Shown here one piece after another: positions 1 through 10,287 of a stretch of DNA of 43,350 bases. How positions within the stretch are numbered: position 1 is the stretch's first letter; every line of letters begins with the position of its first letter. Made by a program: the position numbers and the translations under genes. The DNA lies in contig NZ_CAMJOS010000030.1 of assembly GCF_946407605.1 (NCBI RefSeq), forward strand, positions 1 to 43,350, read 5' to 3'. The stretch is from an uncultured Prevotella sp. Its GTDB lineage: Bacteria > Bacteroidota > Bacteroidia > Bacteroidales > Bacteroidaceae. The notes beneath the pieces are model-generated. The model was not told where the DNA came from and made no database searches. It was given only the letters and a program-made list of their open reading frames with translations.

Positions 1-7
1 CTAACAT

Positions 8-49
8 AATGAACCCCGAAAGTTTTTTGTCTAACTTTCGGGGTTCATT
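8..49. terminator. Strong hairpin terminator at the window edge
   Basis: A perfect 17-bp stem (8-24 with 33-49) encloses an 8-nt loop. The stem has a GC-rich centre and A/T-rich edges, as expected of a rho-independent terminator that can work in either direction. It probably closes a gene lying to the left of the window; nothing coding was found in 1-502. Confidence 0.75.
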
Positions 50-140
50 TCATTTGAGTCGGTGCCTTCCGTTTCTTGTGGCGCGAAGTGGGGGAGTATT
101 TGAGTCTATCCTCCCTTCACCCTTTACCTTTGTCCAACTT

Positions 141-319
141 TCTCACTTTCTCAATTATGACAAGAGCATTTCTCGATTTTATTTAGCAGAATTTTTACTT
201 ATTATATATTATATATAATATATAATAAGTAATATAATATTATACTTGTACCTGTAAAAGACCTGACTTCGTCGAGCTTTCCTGTTGAAAACCTTCCTGT
301 CATAATTGAGAAAGTGAGA
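141..319. repeat. 179-bp element bounded by 22-bp inverted repeats
   Basis: Bases 141-162 are the exact reverse complement of 298-319. Between them lies a perfect 38-bp palindrome (195-232), almost pure A/T. The shape resembles a MITE or a long structured RNA. There is no transposase and I see no clear target-site duplication, so the nature of the element is inferred from symmetry alone. Confidence 0.6.
195..232. repeat. 38-bp perfect AT palindrome
   Basis: 195-213 and 214-232 are exact reverse complements with no loop. The sequence is nearly all A/T, with one C and one G. It could extrude as a cruciform, or form a hairpin if transcribed. It sits within the 22-bp inverted repeats at 141-162/298-319. 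Confidence 0.8.
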
Positions 320-365
320 GATTATTGTATTAGGCAATAAGATTGGTGAAATCATCTGACAATCG

Positions 366-393
366 GGCACGGGAGCAATCCTGTGCCTTTTTT
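366..393 (+). terminator. Orphan rho-independent terminator
   Basis: A 9-bp stem with one G-T pair (366-374 with 379-387) and a 4-nt loop is followed by six T residues (388-393). This is a good plus-strand terminator, but no plus-strand gene lies between the terminator at 8-49 and this one. It may end an unrecognised small RNA or back up the upstream terminator. Confidence 0.6.
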
Positions 394-414
394 GATAGAA
401 AAATACGAAATCTT

Positions 415-445
415 TTTGTTGTTAAAGAATTAAATATTATTTTTG
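415..445 (+). promoter_or_regulatory. Bacteroidetes-type promoter of the 503-865 gene
   Basis: TTTG at 415-418 and TATTTTTG at 438-445 are 19 nt apart, matching the Bacteroidetes -33/-7 pattern. The predicted start near 450 leaves a leader of about 50 nt before the ATG at 503. Confidence 0.55.
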
Positions 446-502
446 CAGTCAACCTGAAACGAGATATGATACATTATTTTACGAACTAAAAACTAAACAA
501 TT

Positions 503-865
503 ATGAGCAAATGGTATCTTAACAGATGGTGGGTTGTGCTTGCTGCCTTGGTTGTTGAAGTGGGATTCACTTTAATGATGCTGTCTCTGAGTAGCGATGG
601 GGATTTGGATAGAGATGGCCGCAAACTGGCTATCCGATTCTCTATCATAACTCTTTTGGCTGTCATCACACTATATGGGCTTCATAAGGATTCACTCCTG
701 TCTGTAAAGATTTGGAGGATAATTGCGATTGTGTCCACAATTGCATGTTTTGCGTGCAGTGGTCTTCTTCCGATGTTGAACCATACTCTGGTAGATGCCT
801 TTCTATTGCTGTCTCTTGGATTAGCTGCCGTTTCTATTTCTACCATTTTTTTTTACAAAAGTTGA
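503..865 (+). CDS. Hypothetical four-helix inner-membrane protein
   Basis: I do not recognise this 120-residue protein. It has about four hydrophobic helices (roughly residues 9-27, 45-60, 70-92, 96-117), with short charged segments such as DGDLDRDGRK between helices 1 and 2, so it is probably an inner-membrane protein. The start is supported by a promoter at 415-445. It stands alone: a terminator lies upstream (366-393) and the next gene is convergent. The stop codon (863-865) falls in the first unit of an antisense-oriented short repeat (862-935), so the last residues may have been replaced when the repeat arrived. No function is assigned. Confidence 0.55.
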   Translation: MSKWYLNRWWVVLAALVVEVGFTLMMLSLSSDGDLDRDGRKLAIRFSIITLLAVITLYGLHKDSLLSVKIWRIIAIVSTIACFACSGLLPMLNHTLVDAFLLLSLGLAAVSISTIFFYKS

Positions 866-972
866 AAGGGGAAAGGTGAAAGCTGAAAGGTGAAGGTTGC
901 GTGAGCAGACTAGACCGAAGGTCAAAGTGAAAGGTGAAAATTCTTGTACATTCTAAGCGGCGAAGCCGAGCG
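862..972. repeat. Modular interspersed repeat, copy 1 (antisense to the gene before it)
   Basis: Read on the minus strand, the order is an 18-nt module (972-955, CGCTCGGCTTCGCCGCTT), a spacer with TTCACC-like units, a 23-nt core (923-901, beginning GACCTTCGGTCTAG), then degenerate TTCACCT-type units to about 862. The 18-nt module recurs exactly at 43192-43209. The core recurs at 37546-37568 and 43328-43350 with one base difference. Confidence 0.8.
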
Positions 973-996
973 GAAAATTGAAAAGGAACAAGAAAA

Positions 997-1026
997 GAGG
1001 GTGCATCAAAATGATGACGCACCCTC
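997..1026 (-). terminator. Terminator of the ribonuclease G/E gene
   Basis: A 12-bp stem with one mismatch (997-1008 with 1015-1026) lies 6 nt beyond the rng stop codon. On the minus strand it is followed by a T-rich run. It could also act on the plus strand for the small membrane-protein gene. Confidence 0.7.
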
Positions 1027-1032
1027 TTGTTG

Positions 1033-2610
1033 TTACTTGCTTACTTCGTTTTCTTCCTGCATATCGATGAATTGTCGGTTGGAGTCGTAGAACTCGTACT
1101 GCAGGAATGCCAGTTTCTGGCTTGGAACGACTCGGATGCCCAGCCCGTATTTCAGCTGCCAGCGGCGCTTGAGTGAGATGACGCCTTGGTTGATGTAGGC
1201 AGCGACATAGGGGTGGACGTGGAGTGTGAAGCGCTTGATGCCAATCTTGTTGACAAGGCGGTCAATCTTGCTCTCTAACTGGTCGGTGAACAGGATGCTG
1301 GCTTTGATTTTGCCCGTACCGTGACAAGTGGGACAGCTTTCCTCGACGGCGACGTCCATGGCAGGGCGTACGCGCTGACGGGTGATTTGCATGAGTCCGA
1401 ATTTGGATAGTGGCAAAATGTTGTGGCGAGCACGGTCTTTCTTCATGTTCTCGCACATTCGTTCGTAGAGTAGCTGGCGATCCTCTGCCAGGTTCATGTC
1501 GATGAAGTCGACGACGATGATGCCGCCCATATCGCGGAGACGCAGCTGGCGTGCCAGTTCGTCGGCAGCGCCGAGGTTGGTCTCGAGGGCGTTGGCTTCC
1601 TGTCCGTTTTCTTTCTTGATGCGTGTCCCGCTGTTGACGTCGACCACGTGCATGGCCTCTGTGTGCTCGATGATGAGGTAGGCTCCTCGTTTGTAGTTGA
1701 CGGTGCGTCCGAAACCTGACTTGATTTGCTTGGTGACGTCGAAATTGTCGAAGATGGGCACGGTGCCTTTGTACAGCTTGACAATGTCGGCCTTGTCGGG
1801 GGCAATGAGTGTGACGTAGTTGCGAATCTGGTCGTAGATTTCGGCATCGTTGACGTGGATGCCGTCGTAAGTGGGATTGAATAGGTCGCGAAGGAGGGCT
1901 ACGGCGCGTGTCTGTTCTTCGAAGATGAGCTTGGGACGCTCGGTGGTCTTCTGTACCTTGCTGATGGCGTCTTCCCATCGTTTGAGCAGCACCTTGAGCT
2001 CAGTGTCGAGTTCGGCGGCTTTCTTGCCTTCGGCCACGGTGCGTACGATGACTCCGAAGTTTTTCGGTTTCATGCTTTGTACAAGCTGCTTGAGCCTGCT
2101 GCGCTCCTCGCCTCGCTTAATCTTGCTGGATACTGAAACTTTTTCGCCAAAGGGTATGAGCACCATGAAGCGGCCTGCGAAGCTGAGTTCGCACGTGAGG
2201 CGGGGACCCTTGGTGTTGATGGGTTCCTTGACGACCTGGACCATGATTTCCTGTCCAACCTTGAGTACGTTCTGAATACTTCCGTCTTTGGGAAGCACAG
2301 GTTGGCTGGTGGCTTTCTGGATGGGATAGAGTTTCTTGCGATCGCTTACTACCTGCTTGAGGTATTTCTCGTATGAGCTGAATTGAAGCCCTAAATCAAG
2401 ATAATGCAGAAACGCATCTTTCTCCGAGCCAACATCGACGAAGCAAGCGTTGAGTCCGGGCATGAGCTTGCGCACCTTGCCCACATAGATGTTGCCAACG
2501 GCAAACGAGGCCTCGCGGGGCTCGTTCTGATATTCTACCAGGCTCTTGTCTTCGAGGAGCGCGATAGATATCTCTTTTGGCTGGACATCGATAATTACTT
2601 CGCTTGTCAT
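1033..2610 (-). CDS. rng: Ribonuclease G/E family endoribonuclease
   Basis: This 525-residue protein is an RNase G/E-type endonuclease that cuts single-stranded A/U-rich RNA during rRNA maturation and mRNA decay. An S1-like RNA-binding domain lies near residues 37-125, interrupted by a lineage insertion (about 75-115). The catalytic core carries the two Mg-binding aspartate motifs, VVDVNSG (about 323) and VVDFIDM (about 368). The zinc-link motif CPTCHG (about 428) supports dimerisation. There is no long C-terminal degradosome scaffold, so it is RNase G-sized. It lies downstream of a COX24-like gene and an HU gene, separated by a terminator at 2653-2689. Family assignment is firm; the choice between G and E naming is by length. 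Confidence 0.95.
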   Translation of the reverse strand: MTSEVIIDVQPKEISIALLEDKSLVEYQNEPREASFAVGNIYVGKVRKLMPGLNACFVDVGSEKDAFLHYLDLGLQFSSYEKYLKQVVSDRKKLYPIQKATSQPVLPKDGSIQNVLKVGQEIMVQVVKEPINTKGPRLTCELSFAGRFMVLIPFGEKVSVSSKIKRGEERSRLKQLVQSMKPKNFGVIVRTVAEGKKAAELDTELKVLLKRWEDAISKVQKTTERPKLIFEEQTRAVALLRDLFNPTYDGIHVNDAEIYDQIRNYVTLIAPDKADIVKLYKGTVPIFDNFDVTKQIKSGFGRTVNYKRGAYLIIEHTEAMHVVDVNSGTRIKKENGQEANALETNLGAADELARQLRLRDMGGIIVVDFIDMNLAEDRQLLYERMCENMKKDRARHNILPLSKFGLMQITRQRVRPAMDVAVEESCPTCHGTGKIKASILFTDQLESKIDRLVNKIGIKRFTLHVHPYVAAYINQGVISLKRRWQLKYGLGIRVVPSQKLAFLQYEFYDSNRQFIDMQEENEVSK

Positions 2611-2652
2611 TCTCTTGTTGGGATTATTTGTCTTGATTTGCTTTAACTAAAA

Positions 2653-2689
2653 GGGTGCACCAAACGCAAAATGTTGTTTGGTACACTCC
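2653..2689 (-). terminator. Terminator after the COX24-like gene
   Basis: A 13-bp stem with one G-T pair (2653-2665 with 2677-2689) is followed on the minus strand by a TTTT-rich run. It lies between the 29-residue basic protein gene and rng, so it should separate or attenuate the two. Confidence 0.65.
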
Positions 2690-2717
2690 TTCCATCTTTT
2701 TCTTTCGTCAGTAACGA

Positions 2718-2807
2718 TTACTTGCTCTTATGACGATTCTTGCGCAGTCTCTTCTTACGCTTGTGTGTGGCCATCTTGTGACCCTTCTTCTTTTTTCCGT
2801 TTGGCAT
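2718..2807 (-). CDS. 29-residue AURKAIP1/COX24 (mS38)-like basic protein
   Basis: The frame encodes 29 residues: MPNGKKKKGHKMATHKRK continuing to KRLRKNRHKSK. More than half are Lys, Arg or His. The ATHKRKKRLRKNRHK core matches what is annotated in Bacteroidetes as an AURKAIP1/COX24 domain protein, related to mitochondrial ribosomal protein mS38. A role as a small ribosomal component is the likely reading, by family knowledge rather than by anything seen here. It lies 48 nt downstream of the HU gene and is closed by its own terminator at 2653-2689, so it is probably co-transcribed with HU. It is too short for most gene finders. Confidence 0.8.
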   Translation of the reverse strand: MPNGKKKKGHKMATHKRKKRLRKNRHKSK

Positions 2808-2855
2808 AGTTTTAAAAATGTTTATTTGATACTAAATTCTTGTTGTTCCTTCTTA

Positions 2856-3134
2856 TTACTTGTCCATGCGGTCGATGAAACTCTTGCAGGGCTTGAATGC
2901 GGGAAGGTCGTGAGCCTCGATGACGAGGGTAGTGTTCTTGGAGATGTTACGAGCCGTCTTCTGGGCGCGGTGCTTGACGATGAAGCTACCGAAACCGCGG
3001 AGATAAACGTTCTCCTTGTTGTTGGCAAGACTCGTGCGGATTTCCTCCATGAATGACTCCACAACTACTGAAACTTCTTTGGCATTAACGCCTGTTTGCA
3101 TGGCAATTGTCTTTACTATTTCTGCCTTGGTCAT
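2856..3134 (-). CDS. HU/IHF-family DNA-binding protein
   Basis: This 92-residue protein has the normal HU length and fold. The N-terminal helices begin MTKAEIVKTIAMQTG. The beta-arm segment starts VYLRGFGSFIVKHR, and the C-terminal helix ends FKPCKSFIDRMDK. The GFGSF motif is characteristic. It would bind and bend DNA as a dimer in the nucleoid. A -7 element lies upstream (3182-3189). Downstream, the COX24-like gene probably shares the transcript, a pairing that fits growth-related regulation. HU and IHF subunits cannot be separated by sequence here. Confidence 0.93.
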   Translation of the reverse strand: MTKAEIVKTIAMQTGVNAKEVSVVVESFMEEIRTSLANNKENVYLRGFGSFIVKHRAQKTARNISKNTTLVIEAHDLPAFKPCKSFIDRMDK

Positions 3135-3181
3135 ATTGGTCTTTCTTTGTTGTTTTAATTGATGTTCTTAATTTCGGACTG

Positions 3182-3189
3182 CAAAGATA
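3182..3189 (-). promoter_or_regulatory. -7 element of the HU gene
   Basis: On the minus strand this reads TATCTTTG, matching TAnnTTTG, about 48 nt before the HU start codon. I see no clear -33 TTTG. Confidence 0.5.
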
Positions 3190-3257
3190 CTCATTTTCAG
3201 TCAGATATGAAAATTTTTTTGCTGTTTTTTAGAAAAAACATTCAAAATTGGTGTTTA

Positions 3258-3956
3258 TTATTCACTAAAATACTCGGTTAGTTCCTTTTCGACGTCGGAA
3301 TCGGCGGTATAAAGGTCGCGAATGATGACACCTTTTTCAAGCAACGCGATGCGCGACGAGATGTCGACGGTGTGCTGCAGGTTGTGACTACTAATAAGTA
3401 TGGTGGCATGCGTGCGCTCGGAGTATTCCTTAAGGGTGCGCTTCAGCACGTTCTGACTGGTGGGGTCGAGGAAGTTGAAGGGCTCGTCGAGAATGACCAA
3501 CTTGGGTTCGCGGATGAGTGCGGAGATGATGCCCACCTTCTGCTTGTTGCCTGCCGAGAGGTTGCGGATGAGCTTTTTCTGTCCGAAGACCTCGCCGCCA
3601 GCCAGGTGCTCGTACTGCTGCATGCGGTTTTCTATTTCCTTCTGTGACGTGCCGCTGATTTTTCCGATGAACGAGAAATACTCTTCGGGCGTGAGGTAGT
3701 CGATGAGGAAGCCCTCGTCGACATAGGCGCCAGTCATGTATTTCCAGTCTTCCGACTGGGCGGGGTTGATGCCATTGATTTCTACGGTGCCAGCGTCTGG
3801 CTGCAGCAGGTCGAGCATCATGCGGAACAGGGTGGTCTTGCCGGCTCCGTTGTTGCCCACGAGTCCCAGCATGTCGCCATCGTTGATGGTGAACGAGGGG
3901 ATGTCGCAAGCCACGGTCTGGCCGAACTGCTTCTTAAGGTTTTCTATCTTGATCAT
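3258..3956 (-). CDS. ABC transporter ATP-binding protein, no adjacent permease
   Basis: This 232-residue protein is a single ABC ATPase domain. It has Walker A GNNGAGKTT (about 35-43), signature LSAGNKQ (about 133), Walker B KLVILDEP (about 153) and the switch histidine in SSHNLQHT (about 191). It resembles exporters of the CcmA/YhaQ type. Usually the permease lies next door, but its neighbours are HU and secA, so the membrane partner must be elsewhere. It follows secA after a junction made of a degenerate 8-nt repeat (3966-4013) and may be read from the secA transcript. The substrate cannot be inferred. Confidence 0.88.
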   Translation of the reverse strand: MIKIENLKKQFGQTVACDIPSFTINDGDMLGLVGNNGAGKTTLFRMMLDLLQPDAGTVEINGINPAQSEDWKYMTGAYVDEGFLIDYLTPEEYFSFIGKISGTSQKEIENRMQQYEHLAGGEVFGQKKLIRNLSAGNKQKVGIISALIREPKLVILDEPFNFLDPTSQNVLKRTLKEYSERTHATILISSHNLQHTVDISSRIALLEKGVIIRDLYTADSDVEKELTEYFSE

Positions 3957-3965
3957 TGTTATTTC

Positions 3966-4013
3966 GTTATGACGTTATAACGTTATTACGATATTACGAT
4001 ATTTCGACAATTA
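3966..4013. repeat. Degenerate 8-nt tandem repeat filling the secA/ABC junction
   Basis: Six consecutive 8-mers can be read: GTTATGAC, GTTATAAC, GTTATTAC, GATATTAC, GATATTTC, GACAATTA. The array occupies almost the whole interval between the secA stop and the ABC start. It resembles other short-period junction repeats in this window but has a different unit. Confidence 0.65.
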
Positions 4014-4014
4014 T

Positions 4015-7386
<3,372 letters not shown>

Positions 7387-7431
7387 CTTATTATTAATGA
7401 GTTACTGATTTCAAAATGATAATTTGGGGTG

Positions 7432-7439
7432 CAAAGTTA
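7432..7439 (-). promoter_or_regulatory. -7 element of secA
   Basis: On the minus strand this reads TAACTTTG, about 45 nt before the secA start. A TTTG occurs 22 nt further upstream, slightly more than the usual 19-20 nt spacing. Confidence 0.55.
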
Positions 7440-7490
7440 GTCATTTTTTGCCAATAAATAGCAAAAAATATCCATTATTTGTCAAAGATG

Positions 7491-9071
7491 TCAGAATAAT
7501 GGCTTCGAAGAGCACGCATTAGGCGCCCTGATGCGGATGCATTTGGCTATGGTTGGCGCAATCTGGTCGATGGTGACGGGCAGTTGAACCTGCTCTGACA
7601 AGATGCCTGCGCCAAAGAATATAATGGGGAATTGTACGAATGCTGCCCTTGAGAGCTCGCTCTCCTGTGTGTCTTCGTGGAGGATGCGCCATCCGGGTGC
7701 CGTCTCAATGAAGATGTCGCCACAGTTGTCGGGACTGAATCCGTTGCGCACCTTCTGTATCAGTTCGTTCTGACTGGTCAGCAGCTGCAGCGAGGTATAG
7801 ACATTTCTCACGCCCGACATCATAGCCAGGAACTCCTGACTGCGGCTTAAGGCTTCGGTCATGCTGATTCTCTTGGCTTCCAGTAATTTACGGTTCAGGA
7901 ATATCTGGTTCTTGTAAACCGTTTCTACATAGTTGCCCTGACCCCAGGTGGCTCCCAGATACATGTTCATCAGGTTGATGGAACGGTTCATGTAGAACGT
8001 GCCCGATGGTATCTTATATGCCTGATAGTCAGCCATCTCCTCGTTGCTGTAGCCTGTGCTGGTCAGCACGAAGAGCACATTATCGTGGCCCAGTTTCTCC
8101 TCGAGGGTGTCGATAAGGCGTCCCAGCTCGTTGTCAAGACGGATATAGGTGTCCTGCATCTCCAACTGACAATCTGTCACGGCCTGATGGTCGTAGGTGC
8201 CGGCATAATAGGTGATGCAGAGCATGTCCGTAATCTTGTCGTTGCCCATGCCGGTGCTCGTTACACATTGCAGGGCCATATCCGTTACATCGCCATTGAC
8301 AAGGGCGCTGGTCTTGTATTGACGGAAGCGTCCCACACCTTCAAACTGATGCTTGAAAGGCTTCTGCTCGCCAGTCTGCATGAAATAGCTGAAGTTGCTG
8401 GCCAGCAGCGAGAAGGGCGTCCATTCTGTAGCGTCGGCCTTCTGACCAGGCGACACGATTCTGTTGAAAGCCTGGGCCCACGTGGGCAGGGCGGTGTAGT
8501 AATAGCGCGAAGAGCACCAGTTGCCCTGCACATCGTCAATCCACAGGGCACCGTTGGCAGCGTGGCCTGCTGAGAGCACTGCCGACTCGCGGAAGGGGGC
8601 GATGGCATAGACAACTGCCTTGCCGCCCGTGGCCACCTTGAGTTCGTCGCCGATAGTCGATGTGATCATCTTGTCGGGCGAGGCTGTCTCAGCGGTGTTG
8701 ATACCTGTATGCTTGGGGTCGTCAACACATCCGATGGGGCGCAGCGTCTCACGGTTCAGCCAGTGCAAACCTGATATATTATTATAATAAGGTGTAACGC
8801 CAGTGGTGATGGCTGCCGTTGCCGATGCTCTGTCGATTGGGGTGAAAGGGTAGGAGACATTCGTATAGACCTTGCCGTCTTTCAGCAGGCGCAGGAAGCC
8901 ATTGTTTGAATACAGAGGCGTGAAAGCTTCCAAATAGTCGCTTCGCAACTGGTCGATGGTTATACTGACTACCAGTCTCGGGGCTCCGTTGGGCTGAGCC
9001 TCTTCTGCTACCACTTCTGCGTGAAATCCCAGAACGGCCAGCAATGTGATGTAGATGTACCTATTTGTCAT
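7491..9071 (-). CDS. Alkaline-phosphatase-superfamily protein, probably inactive
   Basis: This 526-residue protein has a signal peptide (about 1-22) and the fold signature of PafA-type phosphatases: TIDQLRSDY (Asp40), the ITTGVTP turn (about 88-94), a GNWCSSRYYY segment and QDTYIRLDNELGRLIDTLE. The catalytic parts look lost. The usual nucleophilic Thr and GHAS context is replaced by DRASATAA, with Arg81 at the aligned position. The DYxGH metal motif appears as GTYDHQ, and the T-x-DHG motif as TSTGYS. I therefore call it a probable pseudoenzyme; the fold is firm, the loss is my alignment by eye. Its start overlaps the end of the Lnb-like gene by 11 nt, so the two are likely translated together. 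Confidence 0.8.
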   Translation of the reverse strand: MTNRYIYITLLAVLGFHAEVVAEEAQPNGAPRLVVSITIDQLRSDYLEAFTPLYSNNGFLRLLKDGKVYTNVSYPFTPIDRASATAAITTGVTPYYNNISGLHWLNRETLRPIGCVDDPKHTGINTAETASPDKMITSTIGDELKVATGGKAVVYAIAPFRESAVLSAGHAANGALWIDDVQGNWCSSRYYYTALPTWAQAFNRIVSPGQKADATEWTPFSLLASNFSYFMQTGEQKPFKHQFEGVGRFRQYKTSALVNGDVTDMALQCVTSTGMGNDKITDMLCITYYAGTYDHQAVTDCQLEMQDTYIRLDNELGRLIDTLEEKLGHDNVLFVLTSTGYSNEEMADYQAYKIPSGTFYMNRSINLMNMYLGATWGQGNYVETVYKNQIFLNRKLLEAKRISMTEALSRSQEFLAMMSGVRNVYTSLQLLTSQNELIQKVRNGFSPDNCGDIFIETAPGWRILHEDTQESELSRAAFVQFPIIFFGAGILSEQVQLPVTIDQIAPTIAKCIRIRAPNACSSKPLF

Positions 9072-10230
9072 TGTGATGTCTCCAATATCTTAGCAGCAAA
9101 CATAATGCCACAAATTCCATACCCTCAGCGTAGTCCTGCCAGTAGCTGCCCAGGAAGAAGGCCATCGTGAGCACCATGCTGTGGGTGAACCATACGGTTT
9201 TGCGACCTTTCCATACAGGCCAGATATAGAACAGCGACATCGGGTTGAATATAAGAATCTGCAGGTTGAGGCTGGTGGTGGGATGTTCTGAGAAAATCAT
9301 CAGGAACAACACGATGCCTACGATGCCGGTGGCTGTCATCCACATGATGTCGAACCACTTCAACGTCTTTTTCTTGGTGTATTCGTAGGCAAGGACTATC
9401 AAAGAGATGACCAGCAGGATGATGCCGCAATGCGTGGGAGTGAGGGGCAGACTGGGATCTGTGACCTGTACACCTGGTGCCACCAGCTCGCGGCGCTCTT
9501 TCACTAACGGCTCCTTGCGACCATCGTGCTCAATGAAAGCGTGGTCGAAGTCGTAGCGAAGGTTCTCGGGCAGAAACTCCTGTTCGCGCATCGTTGTCTT
9601 GAGGTCGGACTTCACGCCCAGCAGCAGGTCGATGCCACAGGCCGTCCAACGATAGTCTGTCAGGTGCTCGTGCAGCATCTGGCGATAGGTGGGGGTGTAG
9701 TCTTCCCTTGGCGTGTATATAATCTTTCCACTCACGTTTCGCTCGATAATGTCTCGTGGACGTGTGGAACAGTTGTCGTAGAAGAAATTATAGCGGTAGA
9801 TGCGGTTCTCTGGTAAGTAATTGATACGCAGAGCGTTATAGATATTGACTTTCTCCTGATTAGTGAGGTTCAGCACATGCTCTGTAACCTGACAGCCCCA
9901 GTCTTGATAGTATTTGCAGAAGGGCGCTGTGGGTGCTATGCCTAACTCATAGTCTGTCAGTCCGAAAACAAAGCGTGAGGCAAAATGGGGCGCAGCGTAA
10001 TTGAATACACCATAGTTGAACACGCAGTCTACGCCATTTCGCAAATCGTGAAGGCGCAGGGCGGTATGTCCATAGAGACTGTATATCTCGTTGTGCGGTG
10101 AGCAAGTGATGAGTCCTATCTCAACGCTGTCAAGGGGGCTCAGGTCCTCCTGAGCAGAGATGTTGTTGCTGGTGAAAAAACAAATTAAAGCAACAAAAAT
10201 AGTCCTAAAAATGTTTTCGAATTGTTTCAC
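9061..10230 (-). CDS. Lnb-like DUF4105 protein, candidate lipoprotein N-acyltransferase
   Basis: This 389-residue protein begins with a GTG codon. A stop lies in frame just upstream and there is no nearby ATG, so the start is forced. A signal peptide or anchor (1-27) precedes a DUF4105 periplasmic domain. Conserved-looking residues include His55 in YSLYGHTALRL and Cys154 in FFYDNCSTRPRDI, which could form a catalytic pair. The C-terminal third has about five hydrophobic helices (from about 262). This layout is that of Lnb, described in Bacteroides as acylating the N-terminal cysteine of lipoproteins. Family membership is well supported; the activity is transferred. The predicted -7 element (10235-10242) is so close that the mRNA may be leaderless. 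Confidence 0.82.
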   Translation of the reverse strand: MKQFENIFRTIFVALICFFTSNNISAQEDLSPLDSVEIGLITCSPHNEIYSLYGHTALRLHDLRNGVDCVFNYGVFNYAAPHFASRFVFGLTDYELGIAPTAPFCKYYQDWGCQVTEHVLNLTNQEKVNIYNALRINYLPENRIYRYNFFYDNCSTRPRDIIERNVSGKIIYTPREDYTPTYRQMLHEHLTDYRWTACGIDLLLGVKSDLKTTMREQEFLPENLRYDFDHAFIEHDGRKEPLVKERRELVAPGVQVTDPSLPLTPTHCGIILLVISLIVLAYEYTKKKTLKWFDIMWMTATGIVGIVLFLMIFSEHPTTSLNLQILIFNPMSLFYIWPVWKGRKTVWFTHSMVLTMAFFLGSYWQDYAEGMEFVALCLLLRYWRHHNDK

Positions 10231-10234
10231 GATG

Positions 10235-10242
10235 CAAAATTA
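10235..10242 (-). promoter_or_regulatory. -7 element of the Lnb-like gene
   Basis: The minus strand reads TAATTTTG ending only 4 nt before the GTG start codon at 10230, so transcription would begin at or next to the start codon. No clear -33 TTTG is seen, which lowers confidence. Confidence 0.4.
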
Positions 10243-10287
10243 ATCTATATTTTCCACTTTCGGTGCGTTTAGTTCGATTTTTTTTAA

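Larger units (their letters stand above)
1..502. other. Gene-free region with terminators, palindromes and a promoter
   Basis: I see no credible protein gene here; the 69-codon frame at 9-218 starts inside a terminator and runs through repeats. The stretch holds a terminator (8-49), a pyrimidine-rich 7-nt-like repeat (111-150), a 22-bp inverted repeat (141-162 and 298-319) around a 38-bp AT palindrome (195-232), a second terminator (366-393) and the promoter of the next gene (415-445). Confidence 0.6.

Noticed and set aside
9..218. A 69-codon frame at the left edge
   Set aside because: It begins inside a terminator hairpin and runs through repeat and AT-palindrome sequence; no family resemblance.
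840..1022. A 60-codon minus-strand frame whose product contains DLRSSLLT, like the metH insertion
   Set aside because: The resemblance comes from both being translations of the same DNA repeat. It spans the rng terminator and has no promoter, so it is not a gene, though it shows the repeat is open in this orientation.
1262..1978. A 238-codon frame on the same strand as rng in another frame
   Set aside because: Arg/His-rich out-of-frame shadow of rng with no independent start signal.
7444..7468. An 8-bp TTTTTTGC/GCAAAAAA hairpin between the phosphatase-fold gene and the secA promoter
   Set aside because: It is AT-rich, has no following T run on the minus strand, and overlaps the likely secA -33 region, so I do not call it a terminator.
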